The notes under the pieces: model-generated | Databases searched by the model: none | Told to the model about the DNA's origin: nothing | Seen by the model: the letters and a program-made list of their open reading frames with translations, nothing else | Origin: Candidatus Defluviilinea gracilis | Lineage (GTDB): Bacteria > Chloroflexota > Anaerolineae > Anaerolineales > Villigracilaceae | Direction of reading: 5' to 3' | NCBI GenBank assembly: GCA_016716235.1 | Contig: JADJWS010000001.1 | Location: 310,001 to 374,000 of the forward strand | DNA: 64,000 bases | Position numbers and translations under genes: made by a program | Part shown: positions 52,796-60,362 of the stretch, one piece after another | Numbering within the stretch: the stretch's first letter is position 1 | How the letters are laid out: the number at the start of each line of letters is the position of its first letter

Positions 52796-53290
52796 TTACG
52801 ATGATTTTCCCTTCAACAATTCATCCACCAGCGCCGCGGGAACCTGCACGGCGACTACCTCTCCTTTCACAGTGACAACACCATTGGCAACGATCCATTC
52901 TTCGATGACGACTTTACGCCCTTTGTGTTCTTTCACTTTGCCGCGCACTTCGAGTTCGATGCCGAGCGGAGTTGGTTTGAGGTAATCCACATGCAGAGAC
53001 GCGGTGAGAAAGCGCGTGTTGGGATCCGAATTGGGGTCCGTTTCTTTCGCGGCGCGATAGGCGACTCCGGCGGCTGTCCCGGTGCCGTGACAGTCAATGA
53101 GGGAGGCGAGCAGTCCGCCGTAGACGTAGCCGGGGATGGCGATGTGGTACGGCTTGGGCATGAAACGACAAACAGACTCATCGCCGTCCCAATAACTTTG
53201 GATGTGATGCCCGTGTTCGTTGAGGGTGCCGCACCCATAGCAGTGGGCGTAGGATTCGGGGTAATACTCTTGGAAGGCTTTTTGGGTCAT
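52796..53290 (-). CDS. Hotdog-fold acyl-CoA thioesterase, PaaI/THEM4-like
   Basis: A 164-residue cytoplasmic enzyme. CYGCGTLNEHG near 17-27 is the N-terminal Cys pair common to this group, and YGGLLASLIDCHGTGTA near 57-73 holds the helix with the catalytic Asp/His. Strands SLHVDYLKPTPLG and VVTVKGEVVAV follow. It hydrolyses an acyl-CoA, substrate unknown. The gene is 15 bases downstream of the mucin-like gene at 53306. Confidence 0.82.
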   Translation of the reverse strand: MTQKAFQEYYPESYAHCYGCGTLNEHGHHIQSYWDGDESVCRFMPKPYHIAIPGYVYGGLLASLIDCHGTGTAAGVAYRAAKETDPNSDPNTRFLTASLHVDYLKPTPLGIELEVRGKVKEHKGRKVVIEEWIVANGVVTVKGEVVAVQVPAALVDELLKGKSS

Positions 53291-53305
53291 TGGTTTTCCT
53301 TTTTG

Positions 53306-54166
53306 TCATGGAGTTCCGGTCACCGCCGTACTCACAGGGAGCGAGGCCGGGGATGAGGTTTCCGCCGGGGAGGGCGAGACAGTTGCACTCGGGGTGGGAA
53401 TCGCATTGGGCGCGTCGCCTTGTATGACGAATTGCCCCACCACCTTGTAGTCGAGTCCAACAAAGATTTGCACTTCGTACGCGCCGGGTAGAAACTGATC
53501 GGCCGGCGCCTCCCATTCGGTGAACCCGTACCCGCCGGTCTCGCCGTCCCAGGGGATGGTTTCGTAATGTGCGAGTTGTCCGTCGCGCAACCAAAGCGCG
53601 GTCCATTGGGAGCCGGGGACCATTTCGGCATAGGTGAATACAGCGCACATGTAATGAACCGGGGTTTGAAAGACAGCCGCCGCTTCGAACTCGACAAAGT
53701 TGGAGCAATTTTCAGTGAACTGCAATGGGCTAAAGACCGCGTTCGGGTTTGGCGTGACCACGCTTTCGAATAACGCTTCGATGGCAAGCGGAATGAACGG
53801 GGTTGGCGTGATGGTGGGCGTGTCGGTGACGGATGGGGTGTTGGTGATCGTCGGCGATAACGTGATGGTGGGTGAAAGCGTGATGGTGGGCGAAAGCGTG
53901 ATGGTCGGTGACAGGGTGATGGTCGGCGAGGGAGGAAAATACCGATACGCCACAGGTTCGCCAAAAATGGATAGCCAAATGGCAAACGCGAGCGTCAACA
54001 CGCCGAGAACGAATGTGACTAATCCGCCGCGTTGTCGTTTGATCTTGATGCGGTAGAACGAAAGTTTTCGCGCGGAGATAAATGCGCGCAGGCCTGAACG
54101 CATCACAACGAACGCGCCGATGAAGAGGAAGAAAACGGCGGCAATGATTCCCGCGCGGATATCCAT
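53306..54166 (-). CDS. Membrane protein with Thr/Pro linker and extracellular domain
   Basis: A 286-residue protein. Two hydrophobic segments (about 5-25 and 50-68) are followed by FPPSPT and five near-perfect PTITLS repeats, then an extracellular domain of about 120 residues (with three Cys: ENCSNF and HYMCAVF) and a Ser/Pro-rich tail. The domain's strands (PGSQWTALWLRDGQL, PGAYEVQIFVG) suggest a beta-sandwich. ATG at 54166 follows TATAAT (minus strand, 54179-54174) by seven bases, pointing to a leaderless mRNA; a longer reading would begin in a repeat array. The N-terminal 75 residues match those of the gene at 54475-55551. Function unknown. Confidence 0.75.
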   Translation of the reverse strand: MDIRAGIIAAVFFLFIGAFVVMRSGLRAFISARKLSFYRIKIKRQRGGLVTFVLGVLTLAFAIWLSIFGEPVAYRYFPPSPTITLSPTITLSPTITLSPTITLSPTITNTPSVTDTPTITPTPFIPLAIEALFESVVTPNPNAVFSPLQFTENCSNFVEFEAAAVFQTPVHYMCAVFTYAEMVPGSQWTALWLRDGQLAHYETIPWDGETGGYGFTEWEAPADQFLPGAYEVQIFVGLDYKVVGQFVIQGDAPNAIPTPSATVSPSPAETSSPASLPVSTAVTGTP

Positions 54167-54173
54167 GGAAAAG

Positions 54174-54179
54174 ATTATA
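54174..54179 (-). promoter_or_regulatory. Candidate -10 box for the Thr/Pro protein gene
   Basis: TATAAT on the minus strand ends seven bases before the ATG at 54166, giving a nearly leaderless transcript. No clear -35 box. Confidence 0.45.
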
Positions 54180-54210
54180 GCAGGGGGGATGGAAAAGGAT
54201 GAAGATCGAA

Positions 54211-54258
54211 TTGGGTAGTTGGGTAGTTGGGTAGTTGGGTAGTTGGGTAGTTGGGTGG
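54211..54258. repeat. Octanucleotide tandem array (TTGGGTAG), six copies
   Basis: Five exact copies of TTGGGTAG and one variant lie just upstream of the Thr/Pro protein gene. A unit of eight bases is not a multiple of three. Confidence 0.85.
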
Positions 54259-54285
54259 TCATGAAAACGCTAGCGCGCGTACTTA

Positions 54286-54465
54286 TTACTTGTTTACTTG
54301 TTTACTTGTTTACTTTTTTGCTTGTTTGCCTGTTTGCTTGTTTGCCTGTTTGCCTGTTTGCTTGTTTGCCTGTTTGCTTGTTTGCCTGTTTGCCTGTTTG
54401 CTTGTTTGCCTGTTTGCCTGTTTGCTTGTTTGCCTGTTTGCTTGTTTGCCTGTTTGCTTGTTTGC
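54286..54465. repeat. Octanucleotide tandem array (CTTGTTTG/CCTGTTTG), about 22 copies
   Basis: About 180 bp of eight-base units, first with TACTTGTT, then alternating CTTGTTTG and CCTGTTTG. It fills most of the 308-bp gap between the two Thr/Pro protein genes. It gives an artificial open frame of Cys/Leu/Val repeats on the plus strand, which is not taken as a gene. Confidence 0.9.
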
Positions 54466-54474
54466 TCATGAACG

Positions 54475-55551
54475 TTAGGGCGGTGTTGGGGTGCGTGTTG
54501 GGGTGCGTGTTGGGGTACGCGTGCGGGTGAATGTGGAGGTTAGCGTTGGGCGCGGCGTGCGCGTCGAAGTCAATGTTGGCGTGAGGCTTGGCGTGAAGGT
54601 TTGTGTCGGCGTTGAACTCGCGGTTTGGCTCGGCGTGACGGTCGCAGTCATTGTGTATGTGGAAGTCGGTCGCGGGGTGCGGGTGAATGTGGAGGTTAGC
54701 GTTGGGCGCGGCGTGCGCGTCGAGGTGAGTGAGGGTGTGACGCTCGGTGTGAACGTTAATGTTGAAGTATGAGTGGCTGTTGCGGTAAAGGTCTGCGTCG
54801 GTGTAAAGGTCGAGGTGGGCGTGGAGGTGATGGTCGGCGTGAATGTGATAGTTTTCGTGGGCTGGCGTGTGTCTGTAGGGCGCGGCGTCAAACTCGGCTT
54901 GACCGTTGAGGTGGGGATCGGCGTGCGTGAGGCAGTGAAGGTCGCCGATGGGATCGGCGTGTTGGTGATCGTGGAGGTGGAGGTGAATGTGGCTGTGGGT
55001 CGAGGCGTGCGCGTTTGAGTCGGCGCAATGGTTGGACGCGGCGTGCGCGTGAACGTGGGTGTCAATGTGGGACGCGCTGTGCGCGTGGTTGTAGGCGTGG
55101 AGGTGGATGAAGGCGCGGCGGTTTCAGTCGCTACGGGTGAGAAGGTTGGGGATGGGGTAAACGTTCCGGTGGCTGAGGCAGTTACACTGGGCGTGTGACT
55201 CGGCGACGGCGTCGCGGTCACGGTGGCGGTTGGGCGCTCCGTCGCGGTCTGGGTTGGGGGCGAGGTGGTCGTCGGTATCGCGGTTGCCGTGTTTGTTGCC
55301 GAGGGCGTGGGAGACGGGGGAAAGATTTGATTTGCAAGGGGTCTGCCAAACAAGGCGGAGGCGCCGCTGGCAACCAACGCGAAGAATGCGACCATGAGCC
55401 ATTGACGACCAAAGCGCATGTACGATTGTCGCTTGCGATAGAACACCATGGCGCGAGCCGCTTGAATCGAACGAATGCCCACGCGCGCCGCGAGCAATGC
55501 CGCGATCGCAAAGAACACAACGAGACCGATGACGAGAATGCCCGCACTCAT
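54475..55551 (-). CDS. Membrane protein with a long mucin-like Thr/Pro tail
   Basis: A 358-residue protein. Two N-terminal hydrophobic segments (about 4-24, 51-68) and FPPSPT match the paralogue at 53306-54166. The remaining 280 residues are almost only T, P, S and A with repeats such as TSTFTRTPRPT. No C-terminal domain follows; the stop comes nine bases before an octanucleotide array, so the tail may be truncated. Such a tail would lie outside the cell and could be heavily O-glycosylated. ATG at 55551 follows TATAAT by nine bases. Confidence 0.72.
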   Translation of the reverse strand: MSAGILVIGLVVFFAIAALLAARVGIRSIQAARAMVFYRKRQSYMRFGRQWLMVAFFALVASGASALFGRPLANQIFPPSPTPSATNTATAIPTTTSPPTQTATERPTATVTATPSPSHTPSVTASATGTFTPSPTFSPVATETAAPSSTSTPTTTRTARPTLTPTFTRTPRPTIAPTQTRTPRPTATFTSTSTITNTPIPSATFTASRTPIPTSTVKPSLTPRPTDTRQPTKTITFTPTITSTPTSTFTPTQTFTATATHTSTLTFTPSVTPSLTSTRTPRPTLTSTFTRTPRPTSTYTMTATVTPSQTASSTPTQTFTPSLTPTLTSTRTPRPTLTSTFTRTRTPTRTPTRTPTPP

Positions 55552-55560
55552 AAGGCGAAG

Positions 55561-55566
55561 ATTATA
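55561..55566 (-). promoter_or_regulatory. Candidate -10 box for the mucin-like gene
   Basis: TATAAT on the minus strand lies nine bases before the ATG at 55551, leaving almost no leader. Confidence 0.4.
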
Positions 55567-55594
55567 ATGCCTTGTTGCGGCGTGTGGCAGTCAC

Positions 55595-55624
55595 TTGCGG
55601 AGCGCCCATCACCTCATTTACAAT
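55595..55624 (+). promoter_or_regulatory. Promoter of isopentenyl phosphate kinase
   Basis: TTGCGG (55595-55600) and TACAAT (55619-55624) are 18 bases apart. The ATG at 55631 is six bases after the -10 box, so the transcript is likely leaderless. Confidence 0.5.
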
Positions 55625-55630
55625 GGATAT

Positions 55631-56470
55631 ATGAAAGAACTCGTTTTCCTCAAACTGGGCGGCTCGCTGATCACCGATAAAACCAAGCCTTACACTCCCC
55701 TGCTGGATGTGATGGACGATCTCGCCTTGCAGATTAAAACCGCGCTTCAAACCCACCCCGACCTGCGCGTGCTCGTTGGACACGGCGCCGGCTCTTTTGG
55801 CCACGTGCCCGCGAGCGAATATAAAACGCGCGATGGACTCCCGCCGCGCGCCACGCCGTTGGTCTATCGCCAGCGCGACGACACGCAAGACAGTTACTGG
55901 AAGGGTTTTGCCGAGGTCTGGTATCAGGCGTCCACGTTGAATCGATTCGTGATGGAGGCATTCCACAAAGCGGATGTGCGCGCGATTTCTCTGCCGCCCT
56001 CGTCCAGCGTGATCTCAAGTAACGGGCAAGTGTCGGTCTGGGATACGACGCCGATCCGCATGGCTCTCGCAGCGGATATCGTGCCGGTGGTGTTCGGCGA
56101 CACCATCTTCGATGAAGTGCGCGGCGGGACGATCCTTTCTACCGAGGATTTATTTATGTACCTCGCCAACGCGCTTCACCCCGACCGAATCTTGCTCGCG
56201 GGGTTGGAAGCCGCCGTCTGGGAAGACTTCCCCGCGCGCACGAAGAAGGTGGGAAAGATCACACCCGCTTCGTTCAACGAGATTCAATCGGGCGTCGGCA
56301 AGTCTGCGGCGGCAGATGTGACCGGTGGCATGGAGTCGAAAGTGAAGCAGATGCTTGCGTTGGTCAAAAAGCATGAAAACCTCACCGTACAAATTTTCTC
56401 CAGCGATGAGCCGGGGAATCTTGTCCGCGTGTTGGGAGGCGAAACGTTGGGGACGGTGATCAGTTCGTAG
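55631..56470 (+). CDS. ipk: Isopentenyl phosphate kinase
   Basis: A 279-residue amino-acid-kinase-fold enzyme that makes isopentenyl diphosphate from isopentenyl phosphate in the alternative mevalonate pathway. Residues 5-15 are FLKLGGSLITDK, and GHGAGSFGH near 49-57 carries the His that is diagnostic for the family. Later SSNGQVSVWDT and FGDTIFDE, then ADVTGGMESKVKQML, complete the fold. The family is known in archaea and Chloroflexota. The start at 55631 is preferred to one 12 codons earlier because of the promoter position. No other isoprenoid gene is adjacent. Confidence 0.88.
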   Translation: MKELVFLKLGGSLITDKTKPYTPLLDVMDDLALQIKTALQTHPDLRVLVGHGAGSFGHVPASEYKTRDGLPPRATPLVYRQRDDTQDSYWKGFAEVWYQASTLNRFVMEAFHKADVRAISLPPSSSVISSNGQVSVWDTTPIRMALAADIVPVVFGDTIFDEVRGGTILSTEDLFMYLANALHPDRILLAGLEAAVWEDFPARTKKVGKITPASFNEIQSGVGKSAAADVTGGMESKVKQMLALVKKHENLTVQIFSSDEPGNLVRVLGGETLGTVISS

Positions 56471-56597
56471 AAAGTAGAAAGTAGTAACGACTTTAGTCGT
56501 TACGTACACCTCAGACGAGAACTTGTATTGAGCGCCGAATAAAACCATAAAAAACCGGCCAGGTGGGGAAAGCGGGGGGGTTAATCTGATATCCAAA

Positions 56598-56659
56598 AGG
56601 ACTTACGCAGGTGCGCAGTTGCAGGGCGGTGGCAGCAACTGCCGCCACTTGTAAGTCCT
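56598..56659. repeat. MITE-like palindrome, GGACTTACGCAG family, copy 2
   Basis: AGGACTTAC (56598-56606) and GTAAGTCCT (56651-56659) form the ends, with an inner palindrome GTTGCAGGGCGGTGGCAGC. It shares its ends with 21024-21105. The surrounding gap 56471-56727 also has a small hairpin GTAACGACT/AGTCGTTAC near 56487-56506, but no gene. Confidence 0.55.
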
Positions 56660-56727
56660 GCAAAGTCGTTTTTAGCGCAAAGTCAGGCGACTCAAGTCGC
56701 CACTACAAATAATTCAGAGGAGACACC

Positions 56728-58707
56728 ATGGCAACAAAAACCAGCAAGGGGAAGAAATCTGTGAAGAAACTCGTTCGGAAGGTCAAAGCGGCGAAGAAAG
56801 CGCCAGCATTCAAGCCAACCAAATTGAAATTGCTACGACCGGTCCCTTCCAATATCGAGATCGCGCAGGCGGCAACGGTCAAGCCGATTCTACAAATAGC
56901 GAAAGAGTTGGGAATCCGCGAGAACGAACTGGAGTTATACGGTCCCTACAAAGCCAAGATCAAACTCGAAATTCTCGAGCGCCTCAAGGACAAACCCAAC
57001 GGCAAATATGTGGTCGTGACCGCCATCACGCCGACCCCGCTTGGCGAAGGCAAAAGCACCACCACCGTAGGCTTGTCGCAAGCGCTGGGCGCGCACCTCG
57101 GCAGAAAATCGGTTGCCGCCATCCGCCAGCCCTCACAGGGACCGATCTTCGGGATCAAAGGCGGCGCGGCTGGCGGCGGATATTCGCAGGTTATCCCGAT
57201 GGAAGATTTCAACCTGCATCTCACCGGCGACAACCACGCCATCACCGCCGCGCACAACCTGGTCGCCGCCGCGCTGGATGTGCGCGTGATGCACGAAAAA
57301 CAACAAGACGGCGAAAAGATGTTCAACGCGCTCTGCCCGATGGACAAAAAAGGCAACCGCAAATTCTCGCCCACCATGTTGCGCCGCGTGAAAAAACTCG
57401 GCATCAACAAAACCAATCCCAATGACCTCACGCCCGAAGAACGGAGTCGCTTCGCGCGGCTCGACATCGACGAAGCCACCATCACCTGGCGGCGCGTGCT
57501 GGATACCAACGACCGCTTCCTGCGCGAAATTCAAGTGGGACTTGGCAAAGACGAAGCGGGATACGAACACCGCTCCGGCTACGACATTACGGTTGCTTCA
57601 GAGATCATGGCGATCCTCGCGCTGACGACGAGCGTCAAAGATATGCGCGAACGCTTCGGCAAGATGGTTGTCGCCACGAACAAGAACGGCGAAGCCGTGA
57701 CGGTGGAAGACCTCGGCGTGGCGGGCGCGGTCACCGTGTTGATGAAGGACGCGATCAAGCCGAACCTGATGCAGACTCTCGAAGGCAACCCCGCCACGGT
57801 TCACGCCGGACCGTTTGCCAACATCGCCCATGGCAACAGTTCCATCCTCGCCGATAAGATCGCGCTCAAACTCGTCGGCAAGGACGGTTTTGTCTGCACC
57901 GAAGCCGGCTTCGGCGCGGATATCGGCATGGAAAAATTCTTCAACATCAAATGCCGTTACTCCGGTTTGATCCCGCATGTGGTGGTGATGGTTACCACCG
58001 TCCGCGCGTTGAAAATGCACGGTGGCGGACCGAAAGTGGTGGCGGGTAAACCTCTCCCAACGGAATACACCGACGAGAATCTCGAACTGCTTCGCGCGGG
58101 CTTGCCTAACCTGGAACGTCACATCGAGAACGCGCGCAAGTTCGGCGTGAATGTGGTCGTGGCGGTCAACTCGTTCGCCACCGACACCAAAAACGAAGTG
58201 GAACTCATCCGCGATGCCGCGCTGAAGATGGGCGCCAGCGACGCGGTCGTTTCGACTCACTGGGCAGACGGCGGCGCGGGCGCGAAGAAATTGGCGGAAG
58301 CGGTGGTGAAAGCGGCGGAGATGCCGAGCAAGTTCCATTTCCTGTATCCGCTGGAGAACAACATCAAGAGCAAAATCGAAGATATCGCCGTCAAGCTCTA
58401 CCGCGCCGATGGCGTGGACTACACCCCCGAAGCCGAAGAACAGATCGCGCGTTACACCCGCCTCGGGTTCGATCAACTTCCCATCTGCATGGCGAAGACG
58501 CATCTCTCGTTCACAACGGACGCCAGCAAGAAAGGCGCGCCGACGGGATTCCGCATCACAGTGCGCGAGATCCGCGCAAGCGTGGGCGCGGGATTCCTCT
58601 ATCCCATCCTCGGCGATATGCGCACGATGCCGGGCTTGCCCACCCGTCCCGCCTTCTTCGATGTGGATTTGGATTTGAAGACCGGTAAAGTAGTGGGATT
58701 GTTCTAA
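56728..58707 (+). CDS. fhs: Formate-tetrahydrofolate ligase
   Basis: A 659-residue cytoplasmic enzyme that forms 10-formyl-tetrahydrofolate with ATP. The P-loop TPTPLGEGKSTTT is near residues 99-111, followed by RQPSQGPIFGIKGGAAGGGY and MEDFNLHLTGD. It is about 100 residues longer than most bacterial forms: it has a basic N-terminal extension of about 38 residues and an insert with LKKLGI-like and RFARLDIDEATITW segments as in the synthetase domain of eukaryotic C1-THF synthase. AGGAG precedes the ATG by six bases. Codon use is like that of the neighbours, so recent transfer is not evident. Confidence 0.95.
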   Translation: MATKTSKGKKSVKKLVRKVKAAKKAPAFKPTKLKLLRPVPSNIEIAQAATVKPILQIAKELGIRENELELYGPYKAKIKLEILERLKDKPNGKYVVVTAITPTPLGEGKSTTTVGLSQALGAHLGRKSVAAIRQPSQGPIFGIKGGAAGGGYSQVIPMEDFNLHLTGDNHAITAAHNLVAAALDVRVMHEKQQDGEKMFNALCPMDKKGNRKFSPTMLRRVKKLGINKTNPNDLTPEERSRFARLDIDEATITWRRVLDTNDRFLREIQVGLGKDEAGYEHRSGYDITVASEIMAILALTTSVKDMRERFGKMVVATNKNGEAVTVEDLGVAGAVTVLMKDAIKPNLMQTLEGNPATVHAGPFANIAHGNSSILADKIALKLVGKDGFVCTEAGFGADIGMEKFFNIKCRYSGLIPHVVVMVTTVRALKMHGGGPKVVAGKPLPTEYTDENLELLRAGLPNLERHIENARKFGVNVVVAVNSFATDTKNEVELIRDAALKMGASDAVVSTHWADGGAGAKKLAEAVVKAAEMPSKFHFLYPLENNIKSKIEDIAVKLYRADGVDYTPEAEEQIARYTRLGFDQLPICMAKTHLSFTTDASKKGAPTGFRITVREIRASVGAGFLYPILGDMRTMPGLPTRPAFFDVDLDLKTGKVVGLF

Positions 58708-58713
58708 AAACTC

Positions 58714-58774
58714 AGCCACAGAGCGCGCAGAGACTCTGAGAAAAAACTCAAAGAACTCTGTGCTCTCTGTGGCT
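58714..58774. repeat. Intergenic palindromic repeat, CACAGAG family, copy 2
   Basis: AGCCACAGAGCGCGCAGAG and CTCTGTGCTCTCTGTGGCT pair around a short A-rich centre between two convergent genes. It is related to 4139-4199 and could act as a bidirectional terminator. Confidence 0.6.
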
Positions 58775-60341
58775 ATTTCTTTAGCGCCACCTTATAGATC
58801 TCCCCTTCTTCGATCTTGACAACCAACTCAAGGTCTGCGATCTCTGCCAGCAGTTTCGGGGGGACGGCATTGCGATAAATGCTGTTCGGCAGAATCCAGA
58901 TGATGTAGCCGGGCTTATCGTGGGGCCAGCCTGAATAATTTTGCTTGATCTCATCCAATTCCATCGTGAACGAACGCGGCATGATCGGCGACTCGCGCCT
59001 CGTGAAAAACCAGACGCCGTCGGTATAGTTGCTGTACAACGTCGCATCGGGATTTTCTATTGCAATCCTTTGCATCGCTTTGATGATCGGATTCTCGTGA
59101 AAGGCGCGGTTGTTGTAAACGTTGTATCCGCTCGCCTCGCCGTTTTGCATTGAGGCGGAAACATATTTCACCAAACTCCAGGCGGGGTAAACTGCCAGCC
59201 AGAGGAAGAAAACCGCCGCGCCGAGTTTTTGGAGCGTGAGTTGATTCCATTTCAGATGAGGGAGAATCAGTGAATCAAAAGTAACGAACAACATCACCAG
59301 CACAAGCGAGAGTAAGCCGACATAATAGCGATCCGAGAAAAGATCAACGTGGTCCTCGGTGGTGACGGAGTACATCAGCCCGAGGATTGTCCAAGCGAAG
59401 AACGCCCACGAGACGAACGGGATCGGTTGCATCATCGTCCACGCAAAAGTTTTCCAATTCTCTTTTTTGTTGAGCAACAAAAGAATTACTGCGATTATGC
59501 CGACCACGATCCATGGATTGTCGAAGAGCGGTTGAAGCGCTGGATGATTCGGAATGAACCAGTGCAGAATCTTCGCCAGCGACAGGCGCAGGTTTTCGAG
59601 CGGATTCACGATGGAGCCGCTCACGCCCCAGAAGGAGTTATATTTGCCGATGTTGTGAAATCCAATCCACGCGGCGATGGGAATGAGGGATAGAACGCCA
59701 AACAGAAACGATTCGCGGATGCCGCGCCAGATGTCCCTGCGGTGGGCGAAGAGGATGAAACAGCCCCCCGCCGCGATGAGACTCGCCCCAAGATAACGTT
59801 GAAGAGGGGCAAGAGCCGACATGGCGATCATCCACCACAACGCGCGGCGCGAACGAGTCTGCAAATAGTCCGCGCTGGCGAAGAGGAAGATCATCGAAAA
59901 GGTGACGAAGAGCGGCTCGGAGGAAATGTTCGCGTGGATGCGAATCGCCATGTCCGAAGTGAGGATGAAGAGCGCACCGAGAAATTGACGGAGCGGTTTA
60001 TCGGGGAAGGCGTAATAGACCAACGCGCCGTTGAGAAAAATATTTGCGGCGAACGTGATGATGTTGAGCCAGCTCGCTGCGAAAAGCACATCGAGACCCG
60101 TGAGGCGACTCACGCCCGCAATTTCAAGCGGATACAACGGGGGCCACCACAAAAGCGGACGCCCGGTGTGATCGAAGAAGCCTTTGCCGTCCAACAGGTT
60201 TTGAGAGATCGATAAATATTTCGTAGCGTCTGCCGACACGCCAGGACCGTACCTCGACATAACCAGCGCGGCGATCAACGCGCCCGTCAGCGAAATGGCG
60301 AGCAAAAGCCACAAGTACTTTTTATCCATTGAATACGGCAT
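58773..60341 (-). CDS. Membrane glycosyltransferase, family 39/GT-C like
   Basis: A 522-residue protein with about eleven membrane segments. An early extracytoplasmic loop carries GPGVSADATKYL, with the acidic residue in the place of the GT-C catalytic Asp, and then WWPPLYPLEI. The C-terminal 120 residues are soluble and extracytoplasmic. The ATG at 60341 follows TATAAT (minus strand) by six bases and is shared with the divergent amidase promoter; ATG at 60329 is an alternative. It likely transfers a sugar from a polyprenyl-phosphate donor; acceptor unknown. It is outside the main glycan locus. Confidence 0.75.
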   Translation of the reverse strand: MPYSMDKKYLWLLLAISLTGALIAALVMSRYGPGVSADATKYLSISQNLLDGKGFFDHTGRPLLWWPPLYPLEIAGVSRLTGLDVLFAASWLNIITFAANIFLNGALVYYAFPDKPLRQFLGALFILTSDMAIRIHANISSEPLFVTFSMIFLFASADYLQTRSRRALWWMIAMSALAPLQRYLGASLIAAGGCFILFAHRRDIWRGIRESFLFGVLSLIPIAAWIGFHNIGKYNSFWGVSGSIVNPLENLRLSLAKILHWFIPNHPALQPLFDNPWIVVGIIAVILLLLNKKENWKTFAWTMMQPIPFVSWAFFAWTILGLMYSVTTEDHVDLFSDRYYVGLLSLVLVMLFVTFDSLILPHLKWNQLTLQKLGAAVFFLWLAVYPAWSLVKYVSASMQNGEASGYNVYNNRAFHENPIIKAMQRIAIENPDATLYSNYTDGVWFFTRRESPIMPRSFTMELDEIKQNYSGWPHDKPGYIIWILPNSIYRNAVPPKLLAEIADLELVVKIEEGEIYKVALKK

Positions 60342-60347
60342 GTTTTC

Positions 60348-60355
60348 ATTATAAT
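60348..60355. promoter_or_regulatory. Palindromic -10 box shared by two divergent genes
   Basis: The palindrome ATTATAAT gives TATAAT on both strands (plus 60350-60355, minus 60353-60348). The plus start ATG 60363 is seven bases after it and the minus start ATG 60341 is six bases after it, so both mRNAs would be leaderless. Confidence 0.5.
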
Positions 60356-60362
60356 GGAGGGC

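Noticed and set aside
53306..54262. Start of the Thr/Pro protein at 54262
   Set aside because: The extra residues are translated from the TTGGGTAG array; the ATG at 54166 follows a -10 box and precedes the membrane helix as in the paralogue.
54243..54530. Plus-strand reading frame of Leu/Val/Cys/Ala repeats
   Set aside because: It is a by-product of the octanucleotide array; no ribosome site, no family, and extreme composition.
57598..58719. Long minus-strand frame of 373 codons opposite fhs
   Set aside because: It mirrors the well-supported fhs gene and has no recognisable domain.
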